Origin: Actinomycetota bacterium
GTDB lineage: Bacteria > Actinomycetota > Actinomycetes > Nanopelagicales > Nanopelagicaceae
Assembly (NCBI GenBank): GCA_009698045.1
Contig: WLRE01000025.1
Location: 1 to 13,955 of the forward strand
Reading direction: 5' to 3'
DNA length: 13,955 nucleotides
Notes under the pieces: model-generated
What the model was told of the DNA's origin: nothing
The model's database searches: none
The model's input: the letters and a program-made list of their open reading frames with translations, nothing else
Position numbers and translations under genes: made by a program
In this document: piece by piece, positions 5,753-13,370 of the stretch
Layout of the letters: the number at the start of each line of letters is the position of its first letter
Position numbering within the stretch: the first letter of the stretch is position 1

Positions 5753-6577
5753 TTAAGAATGCAGCGCTATCAAGCCCGTCTTGAGAAGTTCTTGACGCAT
5801 TTTTGAGAAGTCAAAATTTCGCTGCGTGAATATTTCTATCTGATAGAGCGCTTGCTCCACAAGAATATCTAAGCCATCGATAATCTGTGCTCCAGAAAAT
5901 CGAGCTGCCATCAATAAATCAGTCGGCCATGGGTTGTACAAAACTTCAACTAGGTGCGTGGAGCGAAGATTGAGATCCGCGCGCGAGAGAGATAACGCAA
6001 TCTCATCACTCGCCCCCGCCGGAACTGCGGAAATTATCCAATCGTATTCACTCAAGACTTGAGGAGTTAAGTCCGAGTAGGAAATCGGATTAAGAGTTGT
6101 ATTCGGCGCTGCGCCCTGGAGACGACTAGCTTTGGCAAGATCGCGCAAATAGATATCGATACCGGAAACTCTCTTTGCCACAGCAGCAAGAGCGGAGCGA
6201 GCGGTTCCGCCGCCGCCAATTACTGCAACCCGTGCATTATCCGAAATGTCGAGCAGATTCTTGAAAGCTAGATAATCGGTAGAAAGTGCTCGGAAAGTTC
6301 CGCCATCTGCGACCAGGGTATTTGCAGATCCTGATTGAAGAGCGATTTGATCAGTCGTAAAGCCGAAGGATAAAACTTCTTCTTTCAAAGGCATAGTCAG
6401 AGAGAATCCCGTCCACTCTTCCTGCGACTGCGAATCTAAAAACGTGCCCAACTCTCCTGATCGGACTTCAATGGCTGAATACTCTCCAGCAATTCCCAAG
6501 ACTTGGTAGGCGCGATTATGAAGTAGTGGAGATAATGAATGAGAGATAGGAGAACCTAAAACAGCAGCGCGAATCAA
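5753..6577 (-). CDS. aroE: Shikimate dehydrogenase
   Basis: AroE reduces 3-dehydroshikimate to shikimate with NADPH, step four of the pathway. The 274 residues show SHSLSP at 12-17 for substrate binding, catalytic K65 in TMPLKEE and D101 in LSTDYLAF, the nucleotide loop GGGGTA at 121-126, and NPWPTDLL and GLDILVEQALYQ in the C-terminal part. The usual NTD before D101 is STD, a small departure. The start is TTG at 6577 overlapping the mltG stop (TTGA). It is supported by a strong AGGAG seven bases upstream and by the MIRAAVLGSPISHSLSP beginning, which fits the family. It is the first aro gene of the array. Confidence 0.95.
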   Translation of the reverse strand: MIRAAVLGSPISHSLSPLLHNRAYQVLGIAGEYSAIEVRSGELGTFLDSQSQEEWTGFSLTMPLKEEVLSFGFTTDQIALQSGSANTLVADGGTFRALSTDYLAFKNLLDISDNARVAVIGGGGTARSALAAVAKRVSGIDIYLRDLAKASRLQGAAPNTTLNPISYSDLTPQVLSEYDWIISAVPAGASDEIALSLSRADLNLRSTHLVEVLYNPWPTDLLMAARFSGAQIIDGLDILVEQALYQIEIFTQRNFDFSKMRQELLKTGLIALHS

Positions 6578-7581
6578 TTGAATGCTCCTGCTCGTACATT
6601 CCTATTAAACAAGACTTCCCATTCCTGAAATTGCGAGTACTGACTGGTGAACCTGGTGTCGCCTGGTGAGACAGTAATGAAATATAGCCAATCACCCTCG
6701 GCTGGATGCAAAGCGGCTTGAATGGCCAATTTACTGGGGTTGGAAATCGGTGTTGGGGGCAGGCCTACATATTTGTAGGTGTTATAGGGAGAATCAATCT
6801 TAGTAGCCGCTATCGAGAGTGATATTCGCCCTCGTAAATTAGCTGCATATTGAACAGTCGAGTTAAGTTGTAGTGGCATTCCAATTCGCAATCGATTGTA
6901 GATTGTTTGAGCTACTTTATTGAAATCAGTCGGATCACCTTCAATTTGAACCATTGAAGCAATCGTGAGCACTTCATATGGCGAATACTTTTGGAATCCA
7001 CTCGTTAATCCAGTTGTGCGACTTTGGGCTGCAAAGGCAGAGACCATATCTTGCAGCGCTATGTCGATTGGCGTATCTGGTGCAAAGGAATAGTGGGCTG
7101 GATAGAGCTGGCCTTCTAGTGAGTTCAACTTATTCTTGAGAAATGGGGTGACTTGACCCTTTTTAACTGACTTGGTGGAATCTATGTTCTTTGCGTTCTG
7201 TAACACTTTAAGAACATCGCTATATGTCGAACCCTCCTTAATTACTACTTGATCCGCCATTCGTCTTTGATCTAGTAATTGCTTCAGTGCTTCTCGAGCA
7301 GAGAGATGAGTCTGAATATTATGCGTACCAGGACCGATACCATTCGCTGAATCATCCTTGAGCGCGAGCGAAACAAACGCCTGCACTGATTTTGTTACGC
7401 CACGCTGGAAAAGTAACTTGGCGATCTCCGTACCAGTCGCGCCTGGCACGACAGAGACCGCGACTTCCGGACCAGGCGATCCGGGCGAGAAATCATTACT
7501 TGGTTTGAGCACAACATAAAGCGCCACAGCTAATAGCGTTGAAACCAAAATTACAGCTGTGATTATACGATTACGTTTCAT
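6574..7581 (-). CDS. mltG: Endolytic transglycosylase MltG (YceG-like)
   Basis: MltG cuts nascent peptidoglycan strands at the outer face of the membrane and sets glycan length. The 335 residues start with a short basic stretch and one membrane span (about 7-25). A proline/glycine linker follows, then a LysM-like part (about 40-110) and the YceG catalytic domain. Family marks are LEGQLYPAHYSF at 155-166, the catalytic glutamate E214 in ASMVQIEGD, and NRLRIGMPLQLNSTVQYA after it. PLPPTPI-type sequence appears as GLPPTPISNPS. The ATG overlaps the ruvX stop (ATGA), and the stop overlaps aroE. The ruvX-mltG-aroE order is a standard actinobacterial arrangement. Confidence 0.94.
   Translation of the reverse strand: MKRNRIITAVILVSTLLAVALYVVLKPSNDFSPGSPGPEVAVSVVPGATGTEIAKLLFQRGVTKSVQAFVSLALKDDSANGIGPGTHNIQTHLSAREALKQLLDQRRMADQVVIKEGSTYSDVLKVLQNAKNIDSTKSVKKGQVTPFLKNKLNSLEGQLYPAHYSFAPDTPIDIALQDMVSAFAAQSRTTGLTSGFQKYSPYEVLTIASMVQIEGDPTDFNKVAQTIYNRLRIGMPLQLNSTVQYAANLRGRISLSIAATKIDSPYNTYKYVGLPPTPISNPSKLAIQAALHPAEGDWLYFITVSPGDTRFTSQYSQFQEWEVLFNRNVRAGAFN
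6585..6589 (-). promoter_or_regulatory. Ribosome binding site that fixes the TTG start of aroE
   Basis: On the minus strand AGGAG lies inside the last codons of mltG, seven bases before the TTG at 6577. The good match and spacing make the rare TTG start believable, and let aroE be initiated by ribosomes ending mltG translation. Confidence 0.7.
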
Positions 7582-8024
7582 GCTAAATCCTTAGCTGGTG
7601 CTCCCTGCAAACGCTCTTGATTCATAGCGCTCTCTAAAATCGTTACGGCTGCCGCAGCATCAATATGGTTCTTCGCTGCTCGCGAGGAGACTCCTGCCTC
7701 TCTTAATTCCCGCGCTCCCGAGACAGTTGTTAATCGTTCATCCAACAAGTAGATCGGGACATTGGTTATCTGCTTAAGACCGGCGATGAACTCAAGAACG
7801 GACTCGCTCTTGGCGCTGGCCACACCCGAAAGATGGCGCGGATTTCCCACCACTATGTATAGAGGTTGATACTCATCAATGAAAATTGCAATCTCTGAAA
7901 AGAGTTCCGGACTTTGCGATGAAAAGTTCTCGTGCGGCGATGCGAGCAGACCGGAGAGGTCGCTCATAGCAACTCCGATGCGCACAGCGCCGTAGTCAAA
8001 CGCTATGCGACGACCTTTCTCCAT
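7578..8024 (-). CDS. ruvX: RuvX/YqgF-family putative Holliday junction resolvase / pre-16S rRNA nuclease
   Basis: The family has an RNase H-like fold. It has been linked both to 16S rRNA 5'-end maturation and to Holliday junction cleavage, so the exact role is left open. The 148 residues show the acidic core: D10 in AFDYGAVRIGVAMSD, E96 in LLDERLTT and D122 in HIDAAAAV. VVGNPRHLSG at 58-67 replaces the usual VVGLPxxxxG. The ATG is eight bases after the alaS stop with no Shine-Dalgarno, so reinitiation is likely. The stop overlaps mltG. Confidence 0.93.
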   Translation of the reverse strand: MEKGRRIAFDYGAVRIGVAMSDLSGLLASPHENFSSQSPELFSEIAIFIDEYQPLYIVVGNPRHLSGVASAKSESVLEFIAGLKQITNVPIYLLDERLTTVSGARELREAGVSSRAAKNHIDAAAAVTILESAMNQERLQGAPAKDLA

Positions 8025-8032
8025 TGTTGTGA

Positions 8033-10717
8033 TCAGGTGCCGATTGTGGCGTTAATGCTGGAGAGAATTTCTTTCACGGCCGTAGGGAGCGCTTCAACCT
8101 TGGTTCCGCCGCCTTGCGCAAAATCATCTTTACCGCCGCCGCCGCCGCCAAGAATGGTTGACGCAGTTTTAACAAGTGAACCGGCCTTGATGCCACGCGT
8201 ACGCGCCTGCTCGCTTACCGCTACCACCAGTGTTACGCGGCCATCAGTTATGGATGTAAGCGCAACTACACCATTCTTTACTCGGTTTCTGAGATCCATG
8301 GCGATGGTGCGCAAATCATCCACGCTTACGCCATCTGCAATCGAACCAGCGATCACATCAATATCTGAGATCTTCTGAGCGTTCTTTACTAAATCACCAG
8401 CGGAAGCAAGTATCGAAGCGGTTCGATACTGACCTAACTCCTTCTCAGTTGACTTGAGTTGCTCAACCAAATGTGAAATTCGCTCAGGTAGCTCCTCGAC
8501 TCGAGCACCCTTAATTATCTCGGTTAGTGAATTAAGCAGTACGTGCTCTCGAGCCAAGAAATCAAAAGCATCGACGCCAACCAGGGCCTCAACTCGTCGC
8601 ACGCCAGCACCAATCGAAGCTTCGGAGAGAAGTTTTACTAGGCCAAGTTGACCCGATGTTGAGACGTGTGTGCCGCCGCAAAGTTCATGAGCCCAATCTC
8701 CAACGCTAACAACACGAACCTCATCGCCATATTTTTCGCCGAAGAGCGCCATCGCGCCCATAGCTTTCGCCTCTGGCTGCGTCATCGTCTGCGCGGTAAC
8801 TGCTAAATCTTCAAGGAGCAATGCGTTCACTCGAGCCTCTACATCTCGTAGCACCGATGGCGGGACAGCACCAGTGGCAGGAAAATCAAAGCGAAACCGC
8901 CCCGGAGCATTCTCGGAGCCCGCTTGAGTTGCACTCTCCCCCAGAGCTTCTCGGAAAGCTTTGTGCACCATGTGAGTCGCGGTATGCGCGCGCGATATTG
9001 CCAACCGACGAGTTAAGTCGATGGTTGCATTCGCGGTATCTGAAACTTTTACTACTCCGGAGAGCACTGAACCTCGGTGCACATACAAACCAGGCACTGG
9101 AGATTGCACATCATCGATTTCAACAACTGCACCATTAGCAAGCCGAATAATTCCGCCATCGGGAAGTTGGCCGCCACCTTCAGCATAGAAAGGAGTGCGA
9201 TCAAGAACTATCTCAATCTCTGAGGTTGCGCCAGACTCTGGCAGGGATTTGCCGTCGATTAAGAGTGCGCAAACCTTCGCCTCGGACTGCGTCTGTGAGT
9301 AACCAAGGAATTGCGTCTTTCCGAAGGAATCCACAATCTTGCGATACTCAGATAGGTCAGTATGTCCAGACTTCTTCGCACGTGCATCTGCCTTCGCCCG
9401 ATCCTTCTGCTCCTTCATCAATTTACGGAATCCATCTTCATCCACGGCCAGACCTTGCTCGGCCGCCATCTCCAAGGTGAGATCAAAAGGAAAACCGTAG
9501 GTGTCATGCAACTTAAAGGCAGTCTCGCCACCTAAGCGAACATCGTGTGCAGACTTCGCACTCTTCGCAGCTAAGTCGAAAATTTGAGTTCCACTCTTTA
9601 GTGTTGCAAGAAATGACTCCTCCTCATTTACCGAGACCTCAATAATTCGAGCCGATTTCTCAATAAGTTCTGGATACTGAGGACCCATCGCTCCGATAGC
9701 CGACTCAACTAAAGCTGTGGCAGTTGGTTCGTGTGAACCTAGAATGCGCATATTGCGAATAGTTCTGCGCATCATTCGACGCAAAACATAACCTCTACCC
9801 TCGTTACCAGGTAGAACTCCGTCACCAATCAACATGGCCGTAGTTCGGGCATGGTCTGCAATGACGCGAAGTGCTACATCGCTCTTATTGTCAGCGCCGT
9901 ACTTAACACCAGTGAGCTCTGATGCCTTATCTAGAATCTGCTTAGTAGTGTCGATTTCGTAGATATTCTCAACGCCTTGAAGAAGTGCCGCCATTCGCTC
10001 TAACCCGAGCCCAGTATCAATATTCTTTGCAGGTAGCTCGCCAAGAATTGGATAATCATCCTTACCGCCGCCAACGCCTCGGACATTCTGCATGAAAACC
10101 AGGTTCCATACTTCTAAATAACGATTCTCATCCGCAACTGGCCCACCATCTACACCATAAGCAGGACCGCGATCGTAATAAATCTCAGAGCATGGACCAC
10201 AAGGTCCAGGTACTCCCATCGACCAGAAATTATCCTCCATGCCGCGTCGTTGGATTCGTTCTTTGGGTACACCAATTTTCTTGTGCCAGATATCTGCTGC
10301 CTCGTCATCATTCAAAAATACCGTGACCCATAACTTTTCCTCCGGAAAACCATATCCACCATCGGCGACCGGTTTTGTGAGTAACTCCCAAGCGAGAGTG
10401 ATTGCGCCTTCCTTGAAATAATCCCCGAAGGAGAAGTTTCCACACATTTGAAAGAAACTCGCATGACGAGTTGTTTTGCCGACCTCATCAATATCTAGAG
10501 TTCGGACGCACTTCTGAACAGATGTGGCGCGAGTATAGGAAGGTTTCTCTTCACCGAGGAAGTAAGGCTTGAACGGCACCATGCCTGCGTTGACGAGAAG
10601 TAGATTAGGGTCATCGGCAATCAGCGATGCAGACGGAACTACGGTGTGGGATAGACCGAGTGAATTTCCAGACTCAAAGAAGCGCAACCATCGTGCGCGA
10701 ATATCTGCGGATTCCAC
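8033..10717 (-). CDS. alaS: Alanyl-tRNA synthetase
   Basis: AlaRS charges tRNA-Ala in the cytoplasm and edits Ser and Gly. The 894 residues cover the whole family layout. The class II catalytic domain holds SVQKCVRTLDIDEVGKT, FFQMCGNFSFGDYFKE, GPCGPCSE and the NIDTGLGLER segment. The editing domain holds HTATH (H578, H582) and CGGTH (C680, H684) as zinc/editing ligands. The C-Ala domain has the GGGGGGKDDFAQGGG segment near the C-terminus. The start is GTG at 10717, three bases after the DUF948 stop. MESADIRARWLRFFE matches the actinobacterial beginning (MESAEIRRRWL in Streptomyces as I remember it). Compared with that, about five extra residues (NSLGLS region, 18-23) precede HTVVPSASL. No T-box lies upstream. 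Confidence 0.98.
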   Translation of the reverse strand: MESADIRARWLRFFESGNSLGLSHTVVPSASLIADDPNLLLVNAGMVPFKPYFLGEEKPSYTRATSVQKCVRTLDIDEVGKTTRHASFFQMCGNFSFGDYFKEGAITLAWELLTKPVADGGYGFPEEKLWVTVFLNDDEAADIWHKKIGVPKERIQRRGMEDNFWSMGVPGPCGPCSEIYYDRGPAYGVDGGPVADENRYLEVWNLVFMQNVRGVGGGKDDYPILGELPAKNIDTGLGLERMAALLQGVENIYEIDTTKQILDKASELTGVKYGADNKSDVALRVIADHARTTAMLIGDGVLPGNEGRGYVLRRMMRRTIRNMRILGSHEPTATALVESAIGAMGPQYPELIEKSARIIEVSVNEEESFLATLKSGTQIFDLAAKSAKSAHDVRLGGETAFKLHDTYGFPFDLTLEMAAEQGLAVDEDGFRKLMKEQKDRAKADARAKKSGHTDLSEYRKIVDSFGKTQFLGYSQTQSEAKVCALLIDGKSLPESGATSEIEIVLDRTPFYAEGGGQLPDGGIIRLANGAVVEIDDVQSPVPGLYVHRGSVLSGVVKVSDTANATIDLTRRLAISRAHTATHMVHKAFREALGESATQAGSENAPGRFRFDFPATGAVPPSVLRDVEARVNALLLEDLAVTAQTMTQPEAKAMGAMALFGEKYGDEVRVVSVGDWAHELCGGTHVSTSGQLGLVKLLSEASIGAGVRRVEALVGVDAFDFLAREHVLLNSLTEIIKGARVEELPERISHLVEQLKSTEKELGQYRTASILASAGDLVKNAQKISDIDVIAGSIADGVSVDDLRTIAMDLRNRVKNGVVALTSITDGRVTLVVAVSEQARTRGIKAGSLVKTASTILGGGGGGKDDFAQGGGTKVEALPTAVKEILSSINATIGT

Positions 10718-10720
10718 GAA

Positions 10721-11104
10721 TTATTCTTGCTCCGCCGAGCGCTTCTTAGCGCGCTTAGTAGGAGCTTTTCCTTTGCTCAATTGCAGTACCGAGAGGATGC
10801 CACCAGCCACTTTCATAGCTGTGGAGTTCTTGTCGGCGAATCCGGTAGTTGCCTCTGCGATCTTTCCGGAAACTTCTTCAATGTTTTTGGAGACTTTGTT
10901 AATTGCATGCAATGGACCGTTGACGAGAGAAACGGTAGTGGTCACTTCTTCTAAGAGCGGAGTGGTCTCAAGAGTTAACTCCTCGAGAGATTTGCTCGCT
11001 TGGTCCACGAGTCGGCCGATACGAACAACAACGTAGGCGATTGCAACTGCGATTATCGCTGCCGAAATCGACAAGATGATGACTGCAATTCCGCCGGGAC
11101 CCAT
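10721..11104 (-). CDS. DUF948 family membrane protein
   Basis: The function is unknown. The 127 residues consist of one N-terminal membrane span (about 5-27), a long polar helical stretch (about 30-90) that looks like coiled coil, and a basic tail (KGKAPTKRAKKRS). The segment ETTPLLEEVTTTVSLVN is the DUF948 hallmark. Such a gene commonly sits just upstream of alaS in Actinobacteria, as here, with three bases between them. The ATG at 11104 is preceded by a TAGGCT box with six bases spacing, so it may have its own leaderless promoter besides read-through from the protease gene 28 bases upstream. Confidence 0.85.
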   Translation of the reverse strand: MGPGGIAVIILSISAAIIAVAIAYVVVRIGRLVDQASKSLEELTLETTPLLEEVTTTVSLVNGPLHAINKVSKNIEEVSGKIAEATTGFADKNSTAMKVAGGILSVLQLSKGKAPTKRAKKRSAEQE

Positions 11105-11119
11105 GGGTAGAGCCTACCC
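11105..11119 (-). promoter_or_regulatory. Leaderless-type -10 box inside a perfect inverted repeat before DUF948-alaS
   Basis: On the minus strand GGGTAG, GCT, CTACCC form a perfect six-base-pair inverted repeat directly before the ATG. Within it TAGGCT (11111-11116) fits TAnnnT and stands six bases from the ATG, the same geometry as at bldD. The repeat could be an operator lying on the -10. In read-through mRNA it could be a hairpin touching the start codon. There is no Shine-Dalgarno adjacent to the ATG and no T-tract, so it is not an intrinsic terminator of the upstream gene. Confidence 0.45.
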
Positions 11120-11132
11120 GAAAGCTCCGTTC

Positions 11133-13370
11133 CTAAGCGCTAAATACTGGTATAGCGACCTCTGGCTTCTGATGAGCGAGATGCGCAGCAGCAGCCGATT
11201 GGTGATATTTCTCAATGGCAGCGATGTTCTCATTGACTTGATATGGACGTCCATCAACCAACGGACCGACGCCACCTTCCATCACTGCAATTACATCCTC
11301 GCCCGAGATGGTCTTAAACGACTCCAAGGCGTGCGCAAGTGAGAGAACTTTCTGTCGATTGAGATTAATAATCTCTTCAGATTTAGATAGAAGCCCGGCC
11401 AAGTTATCCTCAATGCGATCGGCAAGCGCTATTCGCAAAGCTTTCGAATCATCTTTGGCATCCCGCGGCTTTCCTCCACCAGGAGCTCCTACCTCGAACC
11501 GACGATTAGATGCATGAGATGAAACGGTTGAGCCCATTCCCCAATGCCCTTCCATAAAGCTCGCGATCGTGGTCGCACTCTCCAAATCACCAGAAACTCC
11601 GGATGAATTGTCTCCGCCAAAAAAGATTCTCTCACCAGCAAGAGATGCAAGTGAGACCAAAATATCGGCCTCGTACTCACTCTTCCACCGAGTGAATTGA
11701 TCATCCGGAGGAATGCTGGCGACCATACCGAGATAATCCGATCCCTTTTCAATTGTTGCGAGATCGATGGACATATGGTGGCGGACTAAGTAAGCCATTA
11801 CGCCATGACACGCCTCATGCACCGCAACCGCGTGACGTTCTCGCTCGATGTATTCAACATCCTCTGATGGCCCAAGCTCCTTGAGTTGCTTGGCTTTTAT
11901 TACATCTGTCCAAGTAATAGAAGTTCGACCATTTCGAATGGCCATAATAAGAGCTTCGTTGATGGTGTCCTTAATAGTCGCACCTGTCGCGTATGGCGTA
12001 ATGGTCGCCAACTTATCAATCTCTTCAGAAGTTAATGAGTGAGAGACCTTCTCTAAATAACCCTCGTAAGTACGCACGCGTCCAGCTTTGCTGGGATATC
12101 CAACTCTGTACATGCGATCAATTCGACCAGGGCGCAGCAGCGCTTCATCGAGAGCTTCTGGCATATTTGTTGCCATTACTACCAAAATTCGATATTTAGG
12201 CGGCAACTTGGGCCTCATGCCTAGTGCACGACGAACAATTCGGTTGAAGAATCCACGTGGCTTCTTTAAACCACTTAGTTCCGTGAGTAGAGCTTGCAGA
12301 GTTCCCATTCCTCCCCCGCCGCCACCTGCTGTGCCGGCGACAAAAGAATCTTTCATGAGTAGCTGGGCAGTCGTAGGCGATAGATACTCACCACCATGAC
12401 AAGAATCGCCAAAAATTGCTGGGGTATTGCGCTGAGTCTGGGTGGAGATGCCACGGTTGCCTAGTGAGTCAGCTTCATCAAAGAAAACGACGACGCCACC
12501 ATAACGAAGTGCGAGTTTGCGAAGTTTTCTAAAGAGTGACTTAACTTTAAGAACTCCAACTCCAAAAAACATATTATTGAATGCACCTGGATCAACGAAT
12601 ACGAATGGCTTGCCAGTCTCTCCCGCCATCGACTCTGCCATCAAAGTCTTACCGGTACCTGGCGGGCCCCACAGAAGTAATCCCCCGGGCACGTAACCGC
12701 CATGCTTTTCGATGCTCTCTGGCGACTCTAAAAATAGTAAGTTCTCTCGAATTCGATTGAGAACATGATCTTGGCCCCATACATCAGAGAATCGGGTGCG
12801 AATATCATCCGGAAAATAGGTATCGATTCCGCCTCGTGAGAGGAACCAGAAGAGGGCTCCGAACTGGATGATGATGAAAAATACGGCAAAGAGCAATTGA
12901 CCAAGCATTGGGAGCGCACTCCACAGCGCTTTAGGCGCAAAGAAGAGAGCTTTAATCGGAGTCTCTTTATAGATTGCACCGAGTACTACCGCCAAAAGTG
13001 CAACGAAAATTAGCGACTTCACAACTCGTGAAAGCCGAAAGCGGTTCCAATCACTGAGTCTGTGCAACGTCCGATCAACGAATGCGAAATATTTCACCCA
13101 TATTCCGTGATACGGGGCGAGCAGTTCAGCAAGGGCAAAATGAAGTTGTCGGATAATCTCAACTCCGAATAGAAAGATGAGCCATGTTTTACTCTCTGCT
13201 ATCTCTCGAACTCCATCGGCAAAGGTGAGAAGTGGGTTATCGGCCATCGCTGCCCATACAAGAATGAAGAAGACGAGAACAAAGAGCAGCAAGAATTTGG
13301 TGCGGTCATATGGGGTGAGATGAACTCTGGTTTTGCGATCTGTATCGCGTGGTCTACTACTCTCGGTCAT
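11133..13370 (-). CDS. Divergent FtsH-like AAA+ membrane zinc protease
   Basis: FtsH-type proteases unfold membrane and soluble proteins with ATP and cut them at a zinc site. The 745 residues have a long N-terminus with three or four hydrophobic spans (about 25-43, 62-84, 116-134, 156-178), where FtsH has two. The AAA module follows: Walker A GPPGTGKT 235-242, pore motif FFGVG 268-272, Walker B VVVFFDEAD 293-301, sensor ATN 400-402, arginine fingers R413 and R416 in LRPGRIDR. The protease domain has HEACH (518-522) and third ligand D595 in SGDLESAT. Two loops are enlarged: 302-356 with a run of six glycines, and 369-393, rich in basic residues. All catalytic residues are intact. The ATG overlaps the stop of the upstream gene (ATGA), with GGGGAG as ribosome site. 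It is probably a paralogue beside a classical FtsH elsewhere; that is inference. Confidence 0.85.
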   Translation of the reverse strand: MTESSRPRDTDRKTRVHLTPYDRTKFLLLFVLVFFILVWAAMADNPLLTFADGVREIAESKTWLIFLFGVEIIRQLHFALAELLAPYHGIWVKYFAFVDRTLHRLSDWNRFRLSRVVKSLIFVALLAVVLGAIYKETPIKALFFAPKALWSALPMLGQLLFAVFFIIIQFGALFWFLSRGGIDTYFPDDIRTRFSDVWGQDHVLNRIRENLLFLESPESIEKHGGYVPGGLLLWGPPGTGKTLMAESMAGETGKPFVFVDPGAFNNMFFGVGVLKVKSLFRKLRKLALRYGGVVVFFDEADSLGNRGISTQTQRNTPAIFGDSCHGGEYLSPTTAQLLMKDSFVAGTAGGGGGGMGTLQALLTELSGLKKPRGFFNRIVRRALGMRPKLPPKYRILVVMATNMPEALDEALLRPGRIDRMYRVGYPSKAGRVRTYEGYLEKVSHSLTSEEIDKLATITPYATGATIKDTINEALIMAIRNGRTSITWTDVIKAKQLKELGPSEDVEYIERERHAVAVHEACHGVMAYLVRHHMSIDLATIEKGSDYLGMVASIPPDDQFTRWKSEYEADILVSLASLAGERIFFGGDNSSGVSGDLESATTIASFMEGHWGMGSTVSSHASNRRFEVGAPGGGKPRDAKDDSKALRIALADRIEDNLAGLLSKSEEIINLNRQKVLSLAHALESFKTISGEDVIAVMEGGVGPLVDGRPYQVNENIAAIEKYHQSAAAAHLAHQKPEVAIPVFSA

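Noticed and set aside
8133..8149. CCG triplet run as a simple repeat
   Set aside because: It encodes the glycine-rich segment conserved in the C-terminal domain of alanyl-tRNA synthetase.
7932..10421. Several + strand open frames opposite alaS and ruvX
   Set aside because: They are antisense shadows of well-identified genes, with low-complexity or arginine/serine/proline-rich translations and no start signals.
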